The notes: a model not told the origin generated them from the letters alone. A stretch of 64,000 bases of DNA from Bradyrhizobium arachidis (GCF_015291705.1 NZ_CP030050.1:7936001-8000000); one strand, 5' to 3'; positions 35,703 through 45,699 are shown, counted from the first letter of the stretch. Made by a program: numbers and translations.

Positions 35703-36629
35703 TCACTTATTCAAAAAGTTCAACGGCAAACCGCCGCGCGGCCAGTCCATGGCGATCAGTTCGCCCTTGCCCGACAGCGTGATGTAGGCGGTCTTCAGCT
35801 CGGGGCCGCCGAAGGCGATGTTGGTGGTGACGCGATCGCCGGTGGGGACCTGCTCGACCAGGGTGCCATCGGGTGCGATTACCGAGATGCAGCCGGAGAC
35901 GAGGGTGGCGACGCAGACATTGCCGTTGGCCTCGACCGCGAGCGAGTCGAACATCTGATAGCCGCCGAGGCCGCAGATCGGCTTGCCCCGCTCGCCGCGA
36001 TAGATCACGTCGCGCGGCTTGAGCGTGCCGGGCGCGGACAGCTCATAGGCCCAGAGCCGGCCGGTCGGCGTCTCCGCGATGTAGACGGTGTTCTCGTCCG
36101 GCGACAGCCCGATGCCGTTGGCCGGCAGCACGCCGTGCACGACCTCGACAATCTCCTTCATGCCGGGCTTGAGGTAATACATGCCGCCGACATCCATCTC
36201 GCGCGGGCGGCGCTTGCCGAGATCGGAGAACCACAGGCCGCCCTGCTTGTCGAAGACGAGGTCGTTCGGCCCGCGCAGATCGTGCTCGCCGCATTTGGTG
36301 ACGACGGTCTCGACCTTGCCGGATTGCAGGTCGACGCGCTGGATCGAGCCGCCGAGATAATCGTCGGGCTGCGGGCCCGGCATGATCATGTTGCGGGTCG
36401 GGATCCAGGAGAAGCCGCCATTGTTGCAGATGTAGATCTTGCCGTCGGGACCGAGCGCGGCGCCGTTCGGGCCGCCCGGCACCTTGGCGACGATCTCCTT
36501 GCGGCCGTCGGGGTAGACGCGGGTCAGGCGCTGGCCGCGGATTTCCACCAGCACCACCGAGCCGTCCGGCATCACGACCGGCCCTTCGGGAAATTCGAGG
36601 TCGGTGGCGAGAACGCGGACGTCAGACAT
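35703..36629 (-). CDS. SMP-30/gluconolactonase family protein
   Basis: 308 aa six-bladed beta-propeller. Metal ligands appear as LEFPEGPVV (Glu), the GPND region, ANGIGLSPDENTVYIAET and MFDSLAVEANGN (Asp). Likely a lactonase in sugar-acid or aromatic catabolism, possibly coupled to the downstream GMC dehydrogenase. GGGAGGG before ATG 36629. Confidence 0.92.
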   Translation of the reverse strand: MSDVRVLATDLEFPEGPVVMPDGSVVLVEIRGQRLTRVYPDGRKEIVAKVPGGPNGAALGPDGKIYICNNGGFSWIPTRNMIMPGPQPDDYLGGSIQRVDLQSGKVETVVTKCGEHDLRGPNDLVFDKQGGLWFSDLGKRRPREMDVGGMYYLKPGMKEIVEVVHGVLPANGIGLSPDENTVYIAETPTGRLWAYELSAPGTLKPRDVIYRGERGKPICGLGGYQMFDSLAVEANGNVCVATLVSGCISVIAPDGTLVEQVPTGDRVTTNIAFGGPELKTAYITLSGKGELIAMDWPRGGLPLNFLNK

Positions 36630-36765
36630 GGGCTACCCTCCCGGCTTACTTGTTATGGCTTGCACGGGATGTCCGGCCACGGCCCCTCATGCAAGGTTTG
36701 CCTGAGGTTATGGCAAAGTAGGTCCACCTTGCCAAGCAAGCCGAATGGTATGCCAGCGTTGCGCG

Positions 36766-37599
36766 TTACTCTCTTACTGGCAGCCAGATCTCGAAGCCGC
36801 CATTGCCGGTTGCGGGATCGAATTTTTCGTCATAGCGCTCGAAGGTCGGCGCATCCGCGGCCTTGAGGCCAGAGGCCGGCAGCCATTGATTCCAGATCGT
36901 GTTGACCGTGCGCCTGATCGAGGCGACGTGGTCGGCGTGCGTGAACACCGCATAGCGCTGCTCGGGGATGCGGATGCGGCCGAAGCGTCGCGGCAGGTCG
37001 GAGAAATCGGCGACCTCGACGCCGGCGATATAGTCAAAATTGCCGACATCATCGCCGTTGCAGCAGACGCCATAAGCGATGTTGCCAACGCGCGCGGGAA
37101 TGTCGGCGACCTCCTGGTGGAAGCGCTGCCACAGGCCAGGGATCATGGCGCCGTTGTCGCAGGCGATGCGCTCGGCGGGACCGGCGACGAGGAAGGCCTT
37201 TGCGGTTTCGAAACGCGGCGGGGCAAGATTTTCGAGCATGGTGGAGTCCATGAGGATCGGCTCCTGTAGCTTGAGGTGACTGACACATGTCGCGGTCCGC
37301 ACCGCTTCGGGCGTGACGCCGAACTGGTCGCGGAACGCGCGGGTGAATGCTTCGTGCGAGCCGTAATCCGCCTCCAGCGCGAGGCTGAGAATGTCCGGTG
37401 CGCCGTTCGCAAGACTGCGCGCCGCCTCACTCAGCCGGCGTGCGCGCACGTAACGCATCACCGGCAAGCCGGTGGCTGCGGCAAACGCGCGCACGATATG
37501 GAACCGCGACACGCCCGAGATCGCGGCGATCTCGTCGAGCGTCATCGGCTCGGCGAGATGGCTCTCGATGTACCAGAGTGCGCGCTGGGCTGGGTTCAT
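36766..37599 (-). CDS. AraC-family regulator with GyrI-like effector domain
   Basis: 277 aa. Two HTH motifs at the N-terminus (LDEIAAISGVSRFHIVRAF and GAPDILSLALEADYGSHEAF, the second in the conserved AraC pattern). From about residue 115 a GyrI/SOUL-like ligand domain follows (IAGVEVADFSDLPRRFGRIRIPEQRYAVFTH). It may sense a small molecule and control the divergent enolase-superfamily gene. Confidence 0.93.
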   Translation of the reverse strand: MNPAQRALWYIESHLAEPMTLDEIAAISGVSRFHIVRAFAAATGLPVMRYVRARRLSEAARSLANGAPDILSLALEADYGSHEAFTRAFRDQFGVTPEAVRTATCVSHLKLQEPILMDSTMLENLAPPRFETAKAFLVAGPAERIACDNGAMIPGLWQRFHQEVADIPARVGNIAYGVCCNGDDVGNFDYIAGVEVADFSDLPRRFGRIRIPEQRYAVFTHADHVASIRRTVNTIWNQWLPASGLKAADAPTFERYDEKFDPATGNGGFEIWLPVRE

Positions 37600-37768
37600 G
37601 GGTTACGGCTCTCGTTCGAAGCGTGGCGATCATGCGCCAATGCCTCCCATCGCGCTTGATCGGCATTGCTGTCCCCGCATGAGGATAGTCCGGGAATAGC
37701 CACTGGCAACGCCCGCGTGTTCGCGGCTACACTCCTTGAAACCGCTCACCAGAAAGGGGAACCGCGTC

Positions 37769-38872
37769 ATGGAAATCACCGATGTGCGGGCGCACCATAT
37801 CCGCATCCCCTATGACGCCGGCGTCGCGAGCTTTCGCCAGGGCGCGTCCGCCATCTCCGCGCTCGACATGGTGCTGGTCGAGGTCACGACCGATTCCGGG
37901 CTGACCGGATGGGGCGATGCCTTCGCCTATGTCTGCCCGCGCACCACGCGGAGCGCCGTCGAGGAGATGATCGCGCCGCAAGCGCGCGGGCTGAAGGTGC
38001 CCGATGCCGCCGGCATTCCAGCGGCGATGGAGCAGATCCAGCGCAACCTGCATCTGTTCGGCCGCTACGGCATCACCATGTTCGCGATCTCAGGGCTCGA
38101 CATCGCGTTGTGGGACCTCGCTGCGAAGATCAAGGGCGTGCCGCTGCACCGGCTGCTCGGCGAGACCAGGCGTTCGTCCATTCCCGCCTATGCGAGCCTG
38201 CTGCGGATCGGCTCGCCCGAGAACATCGCCGGCGAATGCAGGAAGGCACTCGCGCTCGGCTATGGCGCCATCAAGCTGCACGAGACCACGACGCCTGCGG
38301 TGTTTGCCGCGCGCACGGCGATCGGCCCCAAGATTCCGCTGATGGTCGACATGAACTGTCCGCTCTCAGGCGAGCAGGCGATCGCGTTCGCGAGGGCGTG
38401 CGCGGACGCGCAGCCGATGTTCCTGGAGGAGCCGGTCTGGCCGCCGGAAGACTTCGCAACGCTCGCCGACGTCCGCAGCCAGGGCGGGCTCGGCATCGCC
38501 GCCGGCGAGAACGCCTGCACCGAATATCAATTCCGCCAGATGATGAACGCGGGCGCGGTGAGCCACGCGCAGCCGTCGGTGACGAAGGTCGGCGGCATCA
38601 CGGAATTCCTGAAGGTCGTCGCAGCGGCCGATCAGTTCGGCGTCAAGATCGTCCCGCACTCTCCCTACTTTGGTCCCGGCCTGCTGGCGACGCTGCATCT
38701 GCTGGCGACCCGCGACGACGGGCTCGTCGAGATGTTCTATCTCAAGCGCGAAGCCTGCCTCTGGGGCGGCCGCGCCGACGCCGATGCCACCGGTCATGTC
38801 GCGGTGCCGACTGGCCCTGGACTTGGGTACGAGCCCGATCGCGCGGTGATGGAACGCTATCGCGTGGCGTGA
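37769..38872 (+). CDS. Mandelate racemase/muconate-lactonizing-type enzyme
   Basis: 367 aa enolase-superfamily protein. Barrel ligands: KLHETTT (Lys), MVDMNCPL (Asp), FLEEPVWP (Glu), AAGENACT (Glu) and HSPYFGPG (His). The family abstracts a proton alpha to a carboxylate with Mg2+. Substrate unassigned; the order MVD, LEEP, AGE fits the MR subgroup. Start ATG 37769 with AAAGGGGA. Divergent from the AraC/GyrI regulator. Confidence 0.93.
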   Translation: MEITDVRAHHIRIPYDAGVASFRQGASAISALDMVLVEVTTDSGLTGWGDAFAYVCPRTTRSAVEEMIAPQARGLKVPDAAGIPAAMEQIQRNLHLFGRYGITMFAISGLDIALWDLAAKIKGVPLHRLLGETRRSSIPAYASLLRIGSPENIAGECRKALALGYGAIKLHETTTPAVFAARTAIGPKIPLMVDMNCPLSGEQAIAFARACADAQPMFLEEPVWPPEDFATLADVRSQGGLGIAAGENACTEYQFRQMMNAGAVSHAQPSVTKVGGITEFLKVVAAADQFGVKIVPHSPYFGPGLLATLHLLATRDDGLVEMFYLKREACLWGGRADADATGHVAVPTGPGLGYEPDRAVMERYRVA

Positions 38873-38881
38873 TCGCTGCTG

Positions 38882-39238
38882 CTATTTCGCCGCATCCTTC
38901 GGCGGCGGCGCGTCCTGCTTCTTCTTCACGTCCTCAGCGATCTTGGTCTGCGCAGACTGGAGATCGCCGAGCGTCTTCTGCAAGCCGGCGAGGCTCGTCT
39001 TCAACGCGTCGATCTGGCGATTTGCCGCATCGAGCTTCTGCTGATGATCGAGGTTGAGCTTGGTGATCGTCTTCTGAAGAAAGTCGACATTGCTCTGCAG
39101 GCAGCTGGTGCGCCGCTCCATGGTCTTCTCGACCGTGCAGATCTCGATGCCGGGCACGTCCTGCGCGCAGGCCGGCGCGTTAACCAGCGCGGCGAGCAGC
39201 AACATCGCGAAACAAACGCCGGCATTTCGAAGCAACAT
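38882..39238 (-). CDS. Secreted coiled-coil protein
   Basis: 118 aa with a signal peptide (CAQDVPG). The mature part is almost wholly helical with heptad-like hydrophobics (FLQKTITKLNLDHQQKL...LKTSLAGLQKTLGDLQ) and two Cys near the start. A predicted coiled coil, perhaps an envelope scaffold. Function unknown. Confidence 0.8.
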   Translation of the reverse strand: MLLRNAGVCFAMLLLAALVNAPACAQDVPGIEICTVEKTMERRTSCLQSNVDFLQKTITKLNLDHQQKLDAANRQIDALKTSLAGLQKTLGDLQSAQTKIAEDVKKKQDAPPPKDAAK

Positions 39239-39420
39239 GAAAGGTTCCTATCTAATCGATCACGTCAATGTGCGCTGTTTGCGCGCAGCCGCCGGAGGCT
39301 ACCACACTCGTACCGCATTCTCGCGTTGAGCTTGCGCTGTTCCCTCTGACGGGGAACGATGATCCGCGCGCGGGAGAAGTGGGCGCTCTTTCGCGGCTTT
39401 GTTTAGGGGAGATTTTTCGA

Positions 39421-39645
39421 ATGGCAACGCGCGATAGACGTCTGGCGGAGTTCGACGGCGCCGGAGAACCGCCACCCGGCCTGCCGGTCGAAGTCTTGTG
39501 CGAAGACCACAGCGGAACGTATCAACTGCCTTTCGCCTGCCGCTACGTCGAGGGACGCTGGCAGAACCACGAGGCCGGCATCGCGGTGGAAGCCACCGTG
39601 ATCGGCTGGCGCCTGCCACGCGTGAAGCACAGCGGCGTGGCCTGA
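39421..39645 (+). CDS. Small hypothetical protein
   Basis: 74 aa from ATG 39421 with GGGGAG upstream. It begins MATRDRRLAEFDGAGEPP and contains PVEVLCEDHSGTYQLPFACRY, with two Cys, then WRLPRVKHSGVA. Codon bias looks coding. No family recognised. Confidence 0.7.
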   Translation: MATRDRRLAEFDGAGEPPPGLPVEVLCEDHSGTYQLPFACRYVEGRWQNHEAGIAVEATVIGWRLPRVKHSGVA

Positions 39646-39926
39646 CGGGCCGCGCCTGTCTCAAAACGCGACGGGGCCGCGCTCCGTCTTAACCATCGGA
39701 ACGCGGCCCGAACGAATCACGTCCGAATCAGCGGGAACACCCCGTACGCAGCTGTTCACGGCTAGATGTCGCAAGTAGCCCGAACGGGTACACAATATCT
39801 GCGCAGCAGGTGGGCACGGTCGAGCCAATGGCGAGCGCTAAACGTTAACGGCTTCAACGACATGGCAGCTGGAGGGCGACGCCTAAAACCTCGCTCCCAA
39901 AACAGGCAGGGCGCCGCCCGGCCTGC
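39646..39926. other. Intergenic region, GC-rich dyad only
   Basis: 281 bp. Contains GGCCGCGCTCCG / CGGAACGCGGCC at about 39674-39704, which may end the 39421 transcript, then nothing else recognisable. Confidence 0.4.
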
Positions 39927-40583
39927 CTAATATTCGACCTCGAGCTCCTCGATCTCGGCCGGCTCTTCCCGCGCCGCCGCGATCCATTCCTTCATCTCGG
40001 GCATGGCCATGATGGTATCGGCATAGGCCTTCAGCCGCGGCTCGAGCTTGACGTCATAGGTGACGAAGCGCGTCACCACGGGGGCGTACATCGCATCCGC
40101 CATGGTGCGCCGCTCGCCGAACAGGAACGGCCCGCCGGATTTCTCCAGGCAGTCGCGCCAGATGAACCAGACGCGGTCGATGTCGGCCTGCGCGCGCGAC
40201 CAGATCTTGAAGCCGGGGAAGTGCCCTTTCAAATTGACCGGCAGCGAGGCGCGCAGCGTGGTGAAGCCGGAATGGATTTCGCCGCAGATCGAGCGGCAAT
40301 GCGCGCGCTGGACGCGATCATCAGGCAGCAGGCCGGCTGACGGCATCACATCGTTGAGGTATTCGGCGATCGCCAGCGTGTCCCAGACGGTCGCGCCGTC
40401 GTGGCGCAGGCATGGCACCAGGATCGAGGACGACAGTAGCAGGATCTCCGCGCGCGCCGAGGGATCGTCGGGCGCGGTGACGATCTCCTCGAAATCGAGG
40501 CCGGAAAATTTTGCCAGCAGCCAGCCACGCAGCGACCAGGACGAATAGTTCTTGCTGCTGATGGTCAGTGTCGCCTTCGCCAT
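39927..40583 (-). CDS. Glutathione S-transferase family protein
   Basis: 218 aa. The N-terminal thioredoxin-like domain begins ATLTISSKNYSSWSLRGWLLAK, with ILVPCLRHDG (cis-Pro) and VWDTLAIAEYLND. The C-terminal helical domain contains GGPFLFGERRTMADAMYAPV (N-cap Asp motif). Related to the Yghu/maleylacetoacetate-type GSTs. Third GST-fold gene in the window. Confidence 0.92.
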   Translation of the reverse strand: MAKATLTISSKNYSSWSLRGWLLAKFSGLDFEEIVTAPDDPSARAEILLLSSSILVPCLRHDGATVWDTLAIAEYLNDVMPSAGLLPDDRVQRAHCRSICGEIHSGFTTLRASLPVNLKGHFPGFKIWSRAQADIDRVWFIWRDCLEKSGGPFLFGERRTMADAMYAPVVTRFVTYDVKLEPRLKAYADTIMAMPEMKEWIAAAREEPAEIEELEVEY

Positions 40584-40751
40584 AGAACCCTTCCCTCACG
40601 CCTGATCGTCGGCATCGCGCAGCCGCGCGGGCGTGCGCATTGCCTGTGCTTCCCGCGAAAAGAGCAGCAAGCGACGTGCCAATTCTGCGGGCGGCCACGT
40701 CCGGCTTGGCGTCGATATTGCATAGCAACACGGGGCAACCGGACTTTCAGT

Positions 40752-41975
40752 ATGATGTCGATGTATTATCAGGCCTTTCAGAACCATATGGACCTGACGG
40801 CGCCGTGGCGGGCGGGGGCCTCGTCCGCACTCAAATTCCTCCATTTGGTACCGCAGGGCCTGTCGGATCAGGTGGTCGGCCGGCTGTCGGCCGCGCTGGA
40901 GCTGATCTCGCGCGCCACCCTCACCTATGACCGCCCGGCCTACGGCATCGACAGCGTCATGGTTGGCAACCGCGAGATCGGCATCACCGAGGAGATCGCC
41001 TATGCGACGCCGTTCGGGTCGCTGCTGCATTTCAAGAAGGATGGCGCGCCCGAGCAGCCGCGCATGCTGCTGGTGGCGCCGATGTCCGGCCATTTCGCCA
41101 CGCTCCTGCGCGGCACGGTGAAGACGCTGCTGCAGGACCACGACGTCTACATCACCGATTGGCACAACCCGCGCGACATTCCGCGCAAGGAGGGGCGCTT
41201 CGGCCTCGACGACTACACCGAGCATCTCATCGACTTCCTCGGACAGCTCGGCCCGCGCCCGCACATGGTGGCGATCTGCCAGCCGTCGGTGTCCGCGCTC
41301 GCGGCCGCCGCGATCATGTGCGAGGACAACCATCCCTCGCGCCCGGCGACGCTGACGCTGATGGCGGGCCCGATCGACACGCGGATCCAGCCGACCCGGG
41401 TCAACGAGTTCGCCAAGAGCCGGCCGATCGACTGGTTCGAGCAGAACCTGATCAATTACGTGCCGGTGCAGTGCCGCGGCGCGCTGCGCAAGGTCTATCC
41501 CGGCTTCGTGCAGCTCACCGCCTTCGTCTCGATGAATCTCGAGCGCCACATCAAGCAGCACATGGATCTCGCCAACCACATCGCCAAGGGCGAGAAGGAG
41601 AAGGCCGCGAGCATCAAGACCTTCTACGATGAGTATTTTGCCGTGATGGACCTGCCCGCGGAGTTCTACATCGAGACCGTGCGCGACGTGTTCCAGGAGC
41701 ACCTGTTGCCGCAGGGCAAGCTGATGCATCGGGGACGGCCAGTGAACACGAAAGCCGTCAGCCGCATGGGCCTGATGACGGTCGAGGGCGAGAAGGACGA
41801 CATCTGCTCGATCGGCCAGACGCTGGCCGCGCAAGACCTCTGCACCGGCGTGCGCGCCTATCGCCGCGTCCACCACATGCAGGCCGGCGTCGGCCATTAC
41901 GGCGTGTTCTCCGGCAAGCGCTGGAACAACGAGATCTATCCGCTGCTGCGGGACTTCGTGCACGTCAATTCGTGA
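40752..41975 (+). CDS. phaZ: Intracellular polyhydroxyalkanoate depolymerase
   Basis: 407 aa. MSMYYQAFQNHMDLTAPWRA and the alpha/beta fold with ICQPSVSALAAAAIMCE identify the intracellular PhaZ family, in which the nucleophile is a Cys in the CQP elbow. The C-terminus has VEGEKDDICSIGQT and HMQAGVGHYGVFSGKRW. Degrades stored polyhydroxybutyrate to hydroxybutyrate. Start ATG 40752 or 40755. Confidence 0.95.
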   Translation: MMSMYYQAFQNHMDLTAPWRAGASSALKFLHLVPQGLSDQVVGRLSAALELISRATLTYDRPAYGIDSVMVGNREIGITEEIAYATPFGSLLHFKKDGAPEQPRMLLVAPMSGHFATLLRGTVKTLLQDHDVYITDWHNPRDIPRKEGRFGLDDYTEHLIDFLGQLGPRPHMVAICQPSVSALAAAAIMCEDNHPSRPATLTLMAGPIDTRIQPTRVNEFAKSRPIDWFEQNLINYVPVQCRGALRKVYPGFVQLTAFVSMNLERHIKQHMDLANHIAKGEKEKAASIKTFYDEYFAVMDLPAEFYIETVRDVFQEHLLPQGKLMHRGRPVNTKAVSRMGLMTVEGEKDDICSIGQTLAAQDLCTGVRAYRRVHHMQAGVGHYGVFSGKRWNNEIYPLLRDFVHVNS

Positions 41976-41996
41976 GCAGGTCCTCCCACCGTCCTG

Positions 41997-42191
41997 TCAC
42001 GCCCCGCGGCCAGCAGCGCGCTTGCCCATGCAGAAGACGATGATCGCAAGCGGCACGGCGAGCGCAAGCCAGGACGCCTGATCCCAGATCCCGTCGCCAA
42101 GCAGCGCCGAGATCAGGCCAAAAGCGACGACGCAGGCGATCACGACGGGCGCCAGGAATATCCGGACCAAAGGGCGCCTCGTGCCCGTCAT
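41997..42191 (-). CDS. Small two-TM membrane protein coupled to the PepSY gene
   Basis: 64 aa. Starts with ATG 42191, overlapping the PepSY gene stop by 4 bp (ATGA), a translational coupling signature. Two helices (PLVRIFLAPVVIACVVAFGL, WDQASWLALAVPLAIIVFCM) separated by a short loop. Likely part of the TonB-receptor/PepSY membrane cassette; function unknown. Confidence 0.75.
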   Translation of the reverse strand: MTGTRRPLVRIFLAPVVIACVVAFGLISALLGDGIWDQASWLALAVPLAIIVFCMGKRAAGRGA

Positions 42192-43336
42192 CGCGACGCC
42201 TCCGCACCCACTGCCAATTGCCGCGCGGCCGCCGCAGCCTGTCGCGCCGGCACCTTGCGCAGCCGCGCCGCCCAGAGATAGAGGCCGCTGCCGAGCACCA
42301 AGAGGGTGACGAGATCGAGCAGAGCCCAGATGATCTTCAGCGGCATGCCGCCGTAGTCGCCGAAATGCAGCGGACGCGACACGAACAGCGCCTTGACGTA
42401 AAGCGGCATATCCCGCGTTTCGCCAAAGGAGCCGTCGTCGGCATTGATCAACACCGGCTTGAGCAGGCGTGAGGTGAGCGGCTCGTTGCCGCGCAGATAG
42501 ACGCCGTAATGATGACCGCCGGCGAATGGCGATCCCGGCATTGCGACGGACTGCACCTTCATGCCTGGAGCGTTCGCGAGCGCGGTATCGATCGCGGCCT
42601 GCGCGGACGCAAGCTTCGGCGGCACCGGCGCGTTTCGCCACGGGCCGAGCATCGCCACGAGCTCGGTTCGCTGCCAATGCTGCGCAATCTGCTGGGACAG
42701 TGTGTTGATGACCCCGGTCACGCCGACGACGAGCGTCCAGGCCAAAATGACGATGCCGAACAGATTATGCACATCGAGCCAATACAACCTGCGTCGCGAC
42801 CTCATGGTGCCGAAATCCAGGCGGCGCATGAACGGACCGTAGACGACGACGCCGGAAACCGTCGCCGTCAGAAACAGCAGCCCCATCGCACCCAGGAACA
42901 GCATGCCCGGCTGTTCCAGAAACAGGTCGGTGTGAAGATCGAGCAGAAACTTGGTGACGGCTCCGCGGACGGTCGCGCCGACATGGAGCACGCGCCCGGT
43001 GTGAGCATCGACGCTGACGATAACATCCGTCTTCGGCGAAGTGATCGTCGATGCCATGTAGACGTGCCAGATCGGGTCCTCATCGTCCGCGCCCACGATC
43101 GTGATCACCTCGTTCGGCTGTGCCGCCCGGGCAATCTCGAGGACGCGGTCGAAGCTGAGCATCGGCGTGCCCGCGGCCACCGCGTCCGCTTCGACAGTCG
43201 CCCCCAGCGCCGCGTCGATCTCGTCGTGGAAAATCAGCGGCAGCCCCGTCAGGCACAGCATGAACAGGAACAGCGTGCAGACGAGGCTCGTCCACTTGTG
43301 CGTTTCCTTCCAGATGTGGATCGAACGGGGCGTCAT
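42188..43336 (-). CDS. PepSY-associated TM helix protein
   Basis: 382 aa from ATG 43336, preceded by GAGGGAG; a GTG at 43360 would overlap the receptor stop by 4 bp. IHIWKETHKWTSLVCTLFLFMLCLTGLPLIF is an opening TM helix. A PepSY domain with VDAHTGRVLHVGA follows, then three further TM segments including LYWLDVHNLFGIVILAWTLVVGVTG, with His residues as in siderophore-linked membrane reductases. Probably reduces ferri-siderophore iron or assists its release. Confidence 0.9.
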   Translation of the reverse strand: MTPRSIHIWKETHKWTSLVCTLFLFMLCLTGLPLIFHDEIDAALGATVEADAVAAGTPMLSFDRVLEIARAAQPNEVITIVGADDEDPIWHVYMASTITSPKTDVIVSVDAHTGRVLHVGATVRGAVTKFLLDLHTDLFLEQPGMLFLGAMGLLFLTATVSGVVVYGPFMRRLDFGTMRSRRRLYWLDVHNLFGIVILAWTLVVGVTGVINTLSQQIAQHWQRTELVAMLGPWRNAPVPPKLASAQAAIDTALANAPGMKVQSVAMPGSPFAGGHHYGVYLRGNEPLTSRLLKPVLINADDGSFGETRDMPLYVKALFVSRPLHFGDYGGMPLKIIWALLDLVTLLVLGSGLYLWAARLRKVPARQAAAAARQLAVGAEASR

Positions 43337-43356
43337 GACGAAACGGCTCTCCCTCG

Positions 43357-45699
43357 TCACCAGCTATAGCGAACGCTGCCGATCACGGTGCGCCCGGCTC
43401 CGATGAAGCAGGAGCTCAGCGTCGTGCACGAGGCGACGTAGTATTTGTCGAACAGATTGGTGGCATTGAGCGCAAGCTGCACGCCGCGCAGCCTGCGATC
43501 GAGATTCGACAGGTCGTAGTGGATCGCAGCGTCGAACAGCGTGTAGCTCGGGATCGAGATCATGTTGGCGAGATCGCCATAGGAATCGCCGATATAGCGC
43601 ACGCCGCCGCCGAAGCCGAAGCCGTTGAGCTGGCCTTGCTGGAACGTGTAGTCCACCCACAGCGCCGCCTGGTTCATCGGCTGGATCGTGAGGTGCTTGT
43701 TGAGCTGGCTCGGCGTGTTGGTCCTGGTCGTCAGTGTGTCGGTGTAGGCATAGGATGCCTTCAGCTTCAGCCCCTCGGTCAGGCTGGCCGTCGCCTCGAA
43801 TTCGCCACCCCGGGACCGCGCCTCGCCGGTCTGCACGCTCTTGCCCGACACGTTCAGATCCGGCGTGACGACATTCTCCTGCGTCATGTCGAACAGCGCT
43901 GCGGTCAGGAGCAGGTTGGTCCCGACCGGCTGATACTTGACACCGATCTCGGCCTGCTTGGCCGTGGTCGGGACCAATGCCGCACCGCTGGCGGTCGTCC
44001 CCAGGGTCGGCTGGAACGAGGTGGCGTAGGCAATGTACGGCGCCACACCGGAGTCGAACACGTAGTTCAGCCCGGCGCGCCCTGTGAATGCCTGGTCGTC
44101 CTGGCCCTGCTTCGTCTTTGCAATGAAATTCAACGTGTCGGTGGAGACCCAGTCACTGCGGCCGCTCAACGTCAGCCGCCATCCGCCGAGCGCAATCTGG
44201 TCCTGCGCATATAGACCGGTCTGGTCCTGGCGCTGGCCCGTGTTGGTGCCGGTCGCCGGCATCGCGATCGACGCACCATAGACCGTGTTGTTGAGATTGA
44301 TCGACGGTGCCGCGCCGATGCCCATATTCAGCTCGCTGGTGATGTGACGGTAGTCGAGCCCCGTCAGCACCGTATGGGCGAGCGCGCCGGTCGAAAAGCG
44401 GGCCTCTGCCTGATTGTCCATGGTGAACGCGTCGGCGTTTTCAGGAAACTTGAAAGCAGCGCGCGCGAGGGTGGCGAAATCGCCCGTGGCGGAATTGGGA
44501 TAGGGGTTCAAGCCTGCCGCGCCGCCGCCAGCGACCGCATAGGTGTTGGTCTGGAGGTTGAAGTAACGGACGTTCTGCCGCACCGTCCAGATCTCGTTGA
44601 AAGAATGCTCGAACTGGTAGCCGACCCATGCCTGCTGGCGGTCGAAATGATCGAAGCCGGGCTCACCGAGGAACTTCGTCATCGGAATGCGTCCGTTGGG
44701 GCTCGGCAGCAGCGTGCCCACGGCCGGATAGAACTGCAGCGCCAGGCCGGTGATGTCGCGCTGGTAGCCGCTCAGGAACGTGAAGGTCGTGTCGAGATCG
44801 GGCCTCCAGGTGAAGGACGGCGCGATAGCGCCGCGGAAATCGTTGACGAAATCGACCTGCGTGCCGCCGCCATGCAGCGTGCCGGCGATGCGCCAGTACA
44901 AATCGCCCTTCTGACTGACGCCACCGACGTCGAAATTGGTCTGGGCCCTGCCCCAGCTATCGCCGAGAACCTCGACCGAGTTGACCGGCGTCGCCGTCGG
45001 CAGACGGCTGACGAGGTTGACCATGCCGCCCGGCGCGACCTGTCCGTAAAGTGACGATGACGGTCCTTTCAACACCTCCACCCGTTCGAGCAAAGCAAGA
45101 TCGAGCTTCGGCTGGCCGAACTGGCTGGCGCCGTAGGGGAGCTGCATGCCGTCGAGATAGAGCACCGGCTGAAAGCCGCGGATGCGGAGCGATTCAAAGC
45201 GCGTGTCGTTCGGGCTGTTCGTGACAATACCCGGCGTGTAGCCCACGGCCTGCACCACGGACCGGGCACCCTGGTCGCGGATCTGATCGCTGCCGATCAC
45301 CGAGACCGACTGCGGCACTTCGAGGATCGGCGTGTTGGTCTTGGTACCGGCCAATGTTCGATGCGCGACATATCCCTCGATCGGGCCATTCCCCTGCCGG
45401 AACGTGCCCCGGCTTGCCGCCGTCTCGACGCGTGCCGCTTCGGTACCCTGGCCCGGTGCAACCCTTGGTCGGGCGGCGCGCGCACCGCGCGACGTCCGGG
45501 TCGCCTGGCCGCGCGATGGCGCACGCGGCTTCGGTGCATCGACCGTAACGGGAGGCAGCGTCGCCGCGGATCCCTCTCTCGTCGCCGGTGTTTGCGCGAC
45601 ACCCGCGGTCGCATACCCCGCCAACGCCACCCCTAGCAAAGCAACAAACGGAGCCTTCGCTCCACCGCTCGAAATTCCCACCAGCACGCCCCATTCCAC
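43357..45699 (-). CDS. TonB-dependent siderophore receptor
   Basis: 780 aa, signal region and TonB box-like start, then plug domain (VPQSVSVIGSDQIRDQGARSVVQAVGYTPGI, LRIRGF, EVLKGPSSSLYGQVAPGGMVNLVSR) and a C-terminal beta barrel ending VIGSVRYSW with terminal aromatic. FhuA/FoxA type, imports a ferric siderophore with TonB-ExbBD. First gene of the cassette with PepSY and the 64-aa protein. Confidence 0.95.
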   Translation of the reverse strand: MEWGVLVGISSGGAKAPFVALLGVALAGYATAGVAQTPATREGSAATLPPVTVDAPKPRAPSRGQATRTSRGARAARPRVAPGQGTEAARVETAASRGTFRQGNGPIEGYVAHRTLAGTKTNTPILEVPQSVSVIGSDQIRDQGARSVVQAVGYTPGIVTNSPNDTRFESLRIRGFQPVLYLDGMQLPYGASQFGQPKLDLALLERVEVLKGPSSSLYGQVAPGGMVNLVSRLPTATPVNSVEVLGDSWGRAQTNFDVGGVSQKGDLYWRIAGTLHGGGTQVDFVNDFRGAIAPSFTWRPDLDTTFTFLSGYQRDITGLALQFYPAVGTLLPSPNGRIPMTKFLGEPGFDHFDRQQAWVGYQFEHSFNEIWTVRQNVRYFNLQTNTYAVAGGGAAGLNPYPNSATGDFATLARAAFKFPENADAFTMDNQAEARFSTGALAHTVLTGLDYRHITSELNMGIGAAPSINLNNTVYGASIAMPATGTNTGQRQDQTGLYAQDQIALGGWRLTLSGRSDWVSTDTLNFIAKTKQGQDDQAFTGRAGLNYVFDSGVAPYIAYATSFQPTLGTTASGAALVPTTAKQAEIGVKYQPVGTNLLLTAALFDMTQENVVTPDLNVSGKSVQTGEARSRGGEFEATASLTEGLKLKASYAYTDTLTTRTNTPSQLNKHLTIQPMNQAALWVDYTFQQGQLNGFGFGGGVRYIGDSYGDLANMISIPSYTLFDAAIHYDLSNLDRRLRGVQLALNATNLFDKYYVASCTTLSSCFIGAGRTVIGSVRYSW

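Noticed and set aside
39268..39420. N-terminal extension of the 39421 gene
   Set aside because: The extension lacks an RBS and similarity to anything; GGGGAG before ATG 39421 supports the shorter form.
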